The position numbers and the translations under genes were made by a program. From contig NZ_LSJY01000112.1 of the NCBI RefSeq assembly GCF_001556865.1, positions 32,924-96,923 of the forward strand: DNA of 64,000 nucleotides, written 5' to 3'. This document shows positions 62,214 through 64,000 of this stretch, piece after piece. The notes beneath the pieces are model-generated. The model ran no database searches. It worked only from the letters and a program-made list of their open reading frames with translations, and was not told the origin of the DNA. Origin of the DNA: Sphingobium sp. CCH11-B1 (GTDB taxonomy: Bacteria > Pseudomonadota > Alphaproteobacteria > Sphingomonadales > Sphingomonadaceae). The number at the start of each line of letters is the position of its first letter. Position 1 is the first letter of the stretch.

Positions 62214-63546
62214 CGGCCAGCCCTCCGAACGGCTTGTCGCTGTCACCGATCGCTCTGGCCGGCACGTCAAGCAAGTGGAGGCCCGCGAGCAGAAGGTTGG
62301 ACATCGTCGTGCCCTTCTCCGCCGCGATATGCCGCCCGCCCCTGATCAAGCCGCCGGCCACGATCACCGGCAAGTCCATATGGTCATGGTCGTTGGGATC
62401 ACCGAAGGCCGACCCGCGCAATACCAGCGTGCGGTCGAGCAGGCTGCCTTCGCCATCCTTTACCGCCTGCATCCGATCCAGATAATAAGCGAAATAGCCC
62501 ATATGGTGCCGGTTGATCTTGGCGAGCTTCTCCATCTTGTCAGGGTTGTTGCCATGATGGCTCAGCATGTGGTGACTGTCTGGCACGCCGATCTCGGGAT
62601 AGGTGCGGTTGGAAAGCTCGCGCCCGATCATGAAGCTGCCGATACGGGTGATGTCCGCCTGCATCGCCAGCACCTGAAGGTCTATCATCAACCGTACATG
62701 CGCGTCGAAACTGTCCGGGATGCCGGCGGGCTGAACCATGTCGCCCGCACCCGCCGAGACCGGCGAGGCCATGGCCCGCTGGATACGCTTTTCGATGTCC
62801 CGGGTAGCGGTCAGATATTCGTCCAGCTTGGCGCGGTCGGCCATGCCGAGATCGCGCGACAACCGGGCCGTATCCTCCATCACGAAATCGAGGATGCTGG
62901 TCTGGCGGCGGAGCTGCACAATCCGCCCTTTTTCGTCCAGTGTCTCGCCGTCGCCGAACAGCCGCTCGAACACGTCGCGCGGGTTGGCGGTGACGGGAAG
63001 CGGGACGGTGGGGCTGCGCCAGCTGATGCCGTTGGTATAGGCACAGCTATAGCCGATGTCGCAGCTGCCCAGCAGGCTGGCCTGGTCGATGCCCAGCTCC
63101 AGCGAACTGATCTGCGTCGCGTCGCCCAGATGATCGGCGAACATCTGATCCATCGACACGCCGCAGCGTATGTCCGTGCCTTCGGTCTGCTTCACATGTA
63201 CGCCGGTGATGAAGGCAGGGCAGGACCGGCCATGGCCGGCCGGGCGGTCGCCCATAGCGGCGGCCTGCGGATGGCCAAAGCCGGTGACGACGGCGATCCG
63301 CTCGCGGTGCGCGGCGAGCGGCTCCAGCGTCGATGGCAGGGTGAAGCCGGCGCCTGTCTCCTTCGGCACGAAATCCTTCATCATCATGCCGTTGGGCGAA
63401 TAGAAGATCTGAAGGCGCTTCGGCCTCGCCGCAATGTCGGCCGCCTTCGCGCTCGGCATCATCGCTTCCAGGAAGGGCAGCGCCATCGTCGCGCCGAGAC
63501 CACGCAGCATCGTCCGCCGATCGAGGGGATTGCGGATCAGCCTCAT
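62206..63546 (-). CDS. DUF1552 protein with Tat-type signal
   Basis: A 446-residue DUF1552 protein. The N-terminus NPLDRRTMLRGLGATMALPF is a twin-arginine-type signal, so it is probably exported folded. The body contains RLQIFYSPNGMMMKDFVP, AGHGRSCPAFITGVH, DSHHMLSHHGNNPDKM and GSAFGDPNDHDHMDLPVIVA, with many His/Asp that could bind metal. Distant similarity to alkaline-phosphatase/sulphatase-like folds is possible, but no activity is established to my knowledge. Partner genes are DUF1592 upstream and the ankyrin protein downstream. Confidence 0.88.
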   Translation of the reverse strand: MRLIRNPLDRRTMLRGLGATMALPFLEAMMPSAKAADIAARPKRLQIFYSPNGMMMKDFVPKETGAGFTLPSTLEPLAAHRERIAVVTGFGHPQAAAMGDRPAGHGRSCPAFITGVHVKQTEGTDIRCGVSMDQMFADHLGDATQISSLELGIDQASLLGSCDIGYSCAYTNGISWRSPTVPLPVTANPRDVFERLFGDGETLDEKGRIVQLRRQTSILDFVMEDTARLSRDLGMADRAKLDEYLTATRDIEKRIQRAMASPVSAGAGDMVQPAGIPDSFDAHVRLMIDLQVLAMQADITRIGSFMIGRELSNRTYPEIGVPDSHHMLSHHGNNPDKMEKLAKINRHHMGYFAYYLDRMQAVKDGEGSLLDRTLVLRGSAFGDPNDHDHMDLPVIVAGGLIRGGRHIAAEKGTTMSNLLLAGLHLLDVPARAIGDSDKPFGGLADG

Positions 63547-64000
63547 GATTGCGGGGTCTTTCGCAGGAGGAAGGCGTCGCTCTTCACAATGCCCCGGACG
63601 ATCGTCTGGATGCGGTAGCCGTCCGCCGCCGCCGCGCGTGAAATGCCGCGCACCATCGGCATGTCGCGGCCGGTGAGGCCCCGCGCCAGCGCATAGGTCA
63701 GCAGCCTTTCGGTGAAGGCGGCAGTGAACTGGTCCTTGCGCGCCATCAGCACGTCCCGCAGCCCACCTATGCCGGCAAATTTGGTACCATCGGGCAGCAC
63801 GGCGGAGGCGTCGATCGCCTGTCCTGCGTCCATCCTGCGATAGCCGCCGATCGCGTCGAAATTCTCGAGCGCGAAACCGAGCGGGTCCATCTTCACATGA
63901 CAGCCGGTGCAGGCCGGGTCGGCGCGATGCATCTCCAGCTGTTCGCGCGCCGACAGCAGCCGGCCGTCGCGCGTTTCCTTGAGCGCGGGCACATCAGGCG
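63543..64000 (-). CDS. DUF1592/DUF1588-family protein, C-terminal part (runs off right edge)
   Basis: The C-terminal 152 residues or so of a large protein of the planctomycete-type cytochrome family (DUF1592-DUF1588-DUF1585). DUF1588 is seen as VPALKETRDGRL, EQLEMHRADPACTGCH (a c-type haem site) and MDPLGFALENFDAIGGYR; DUF1585 as TERLLTYALARGLTGRDMP and IQTIVRGIVKSDAFL. The frame continues past the window edge with no start. It overlaps DUF1552 by 4 nt (ATGA), a pairing seen widely in sphingomonads and planctomycetes. Confidence 0.88.
   Translation of the reverse strand, partial: PDVPALKETRDGRLLSAREQLEMHRADPACTGCHVKMDPLGFALENFDAIGGYRRMDAGQAIDASAVLPDGTKFAGIGGLRDVLMARKDQFTAAFTERLLTYALARGLTGRDMPMVRGISRAAAADGYRIQTIVRGIVKSDAFLLRKTPQS

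Overview
The window is GC-rich, densely coded DNA from a Gram-negative bacterium, most likely a sphingomonad (Sphingobium/Sphingomonas/Novosphingobium type). This rests on gene content, not on a marker gene: a sphingan-like exopolysaccharide (EPS) locus, a TonB-dependent receptor tied to a catabolic locus, a deoxysugar 'diketo-hydrolase' gene, and a DUF1592/DUF1552/ankyrin/cytochrome module. No rRNA, tRNA, CRISPR array or intact insertion sequence was seen.

Region 1 (1-26.7 kb) is an EPS assembly and export locus. It has a fused Wzc-type chain-length/tyrosine-kinase protein, an outer-membrane beta-barrel protein, a Wza-type export lipoprotein/secretin-like protein, a split Alg14/Alg13 glycosyltransferase pair, a Wzy polymerase/ligase, a Wzx flippase, four GT4 glycosyltransferases, two acyltransferase-3 proteins, a hexapeptide acetyltransferase, an SGNH hydrolase, a NodB deacetylase and a GH10 hydrolase. 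At its right end are a LapG-type cysteine protease, a small secreted protein and a 1509-residue RTX protein with an N-terminal polysaccharide-lyase domain. No priming glycosyltransferase is visible; it may lie left of the window.

Region 2 (27.1-30.05 kb) looks like a decaying deoxysugar (L-rhamnose or L-fucose) catabolic operon. An intact FAH-family 2,4-diketo-3-deoxy-sugar-acid hydrolase is followed by an SDR gene reduced to its two ends, then by an lldD gene broken by a 1-nt deletion and a larger internal deletion. A type II dehydroquinase gene lies beside it.

Region 3 (30.4-59.7 kb) is a large purine utilisation locus. Nineteen same-strand genes (30473-50835) run with no gap longer than 1 nt. 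They cover adenine and guanine deamination, xanthine oxidation (XdhABC), the urate-to-allantoin steps (a flavoprotein, UraH, UraD), allantoinase PuuE, allantoate amidohydrolase, ureidoglycine aminotransferase and an oxalurate branch (HpxWXYZ-like). A leftward LysR-phosphoribosyltransferase-LOG group follows, then a rightward operon of TonB receptor, purine nucleoside 'permease' family protein, 8-oxoguanine deaminase and NCS2 permease. Together they suggest a PUL-like logic: outer-membrane uptake, periplasmic nucleoside cleavage by up to three exported enzymes, inner-membrane base import, and cytosolic degradation to oxamate/oxalate-level products. A sequence of about 42 bp is shared by the promoters of the two main operons and could be the LysR operator.

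Region 4 (59.7-64 kb) is a leftward group running from a DUF1592-family protein (cut by the window edge) through a DUF1552 protein, an ankyrin-repeat protein and cytochrome c' to cytochrome b561. It is probably an envelope redox module of unknown function.
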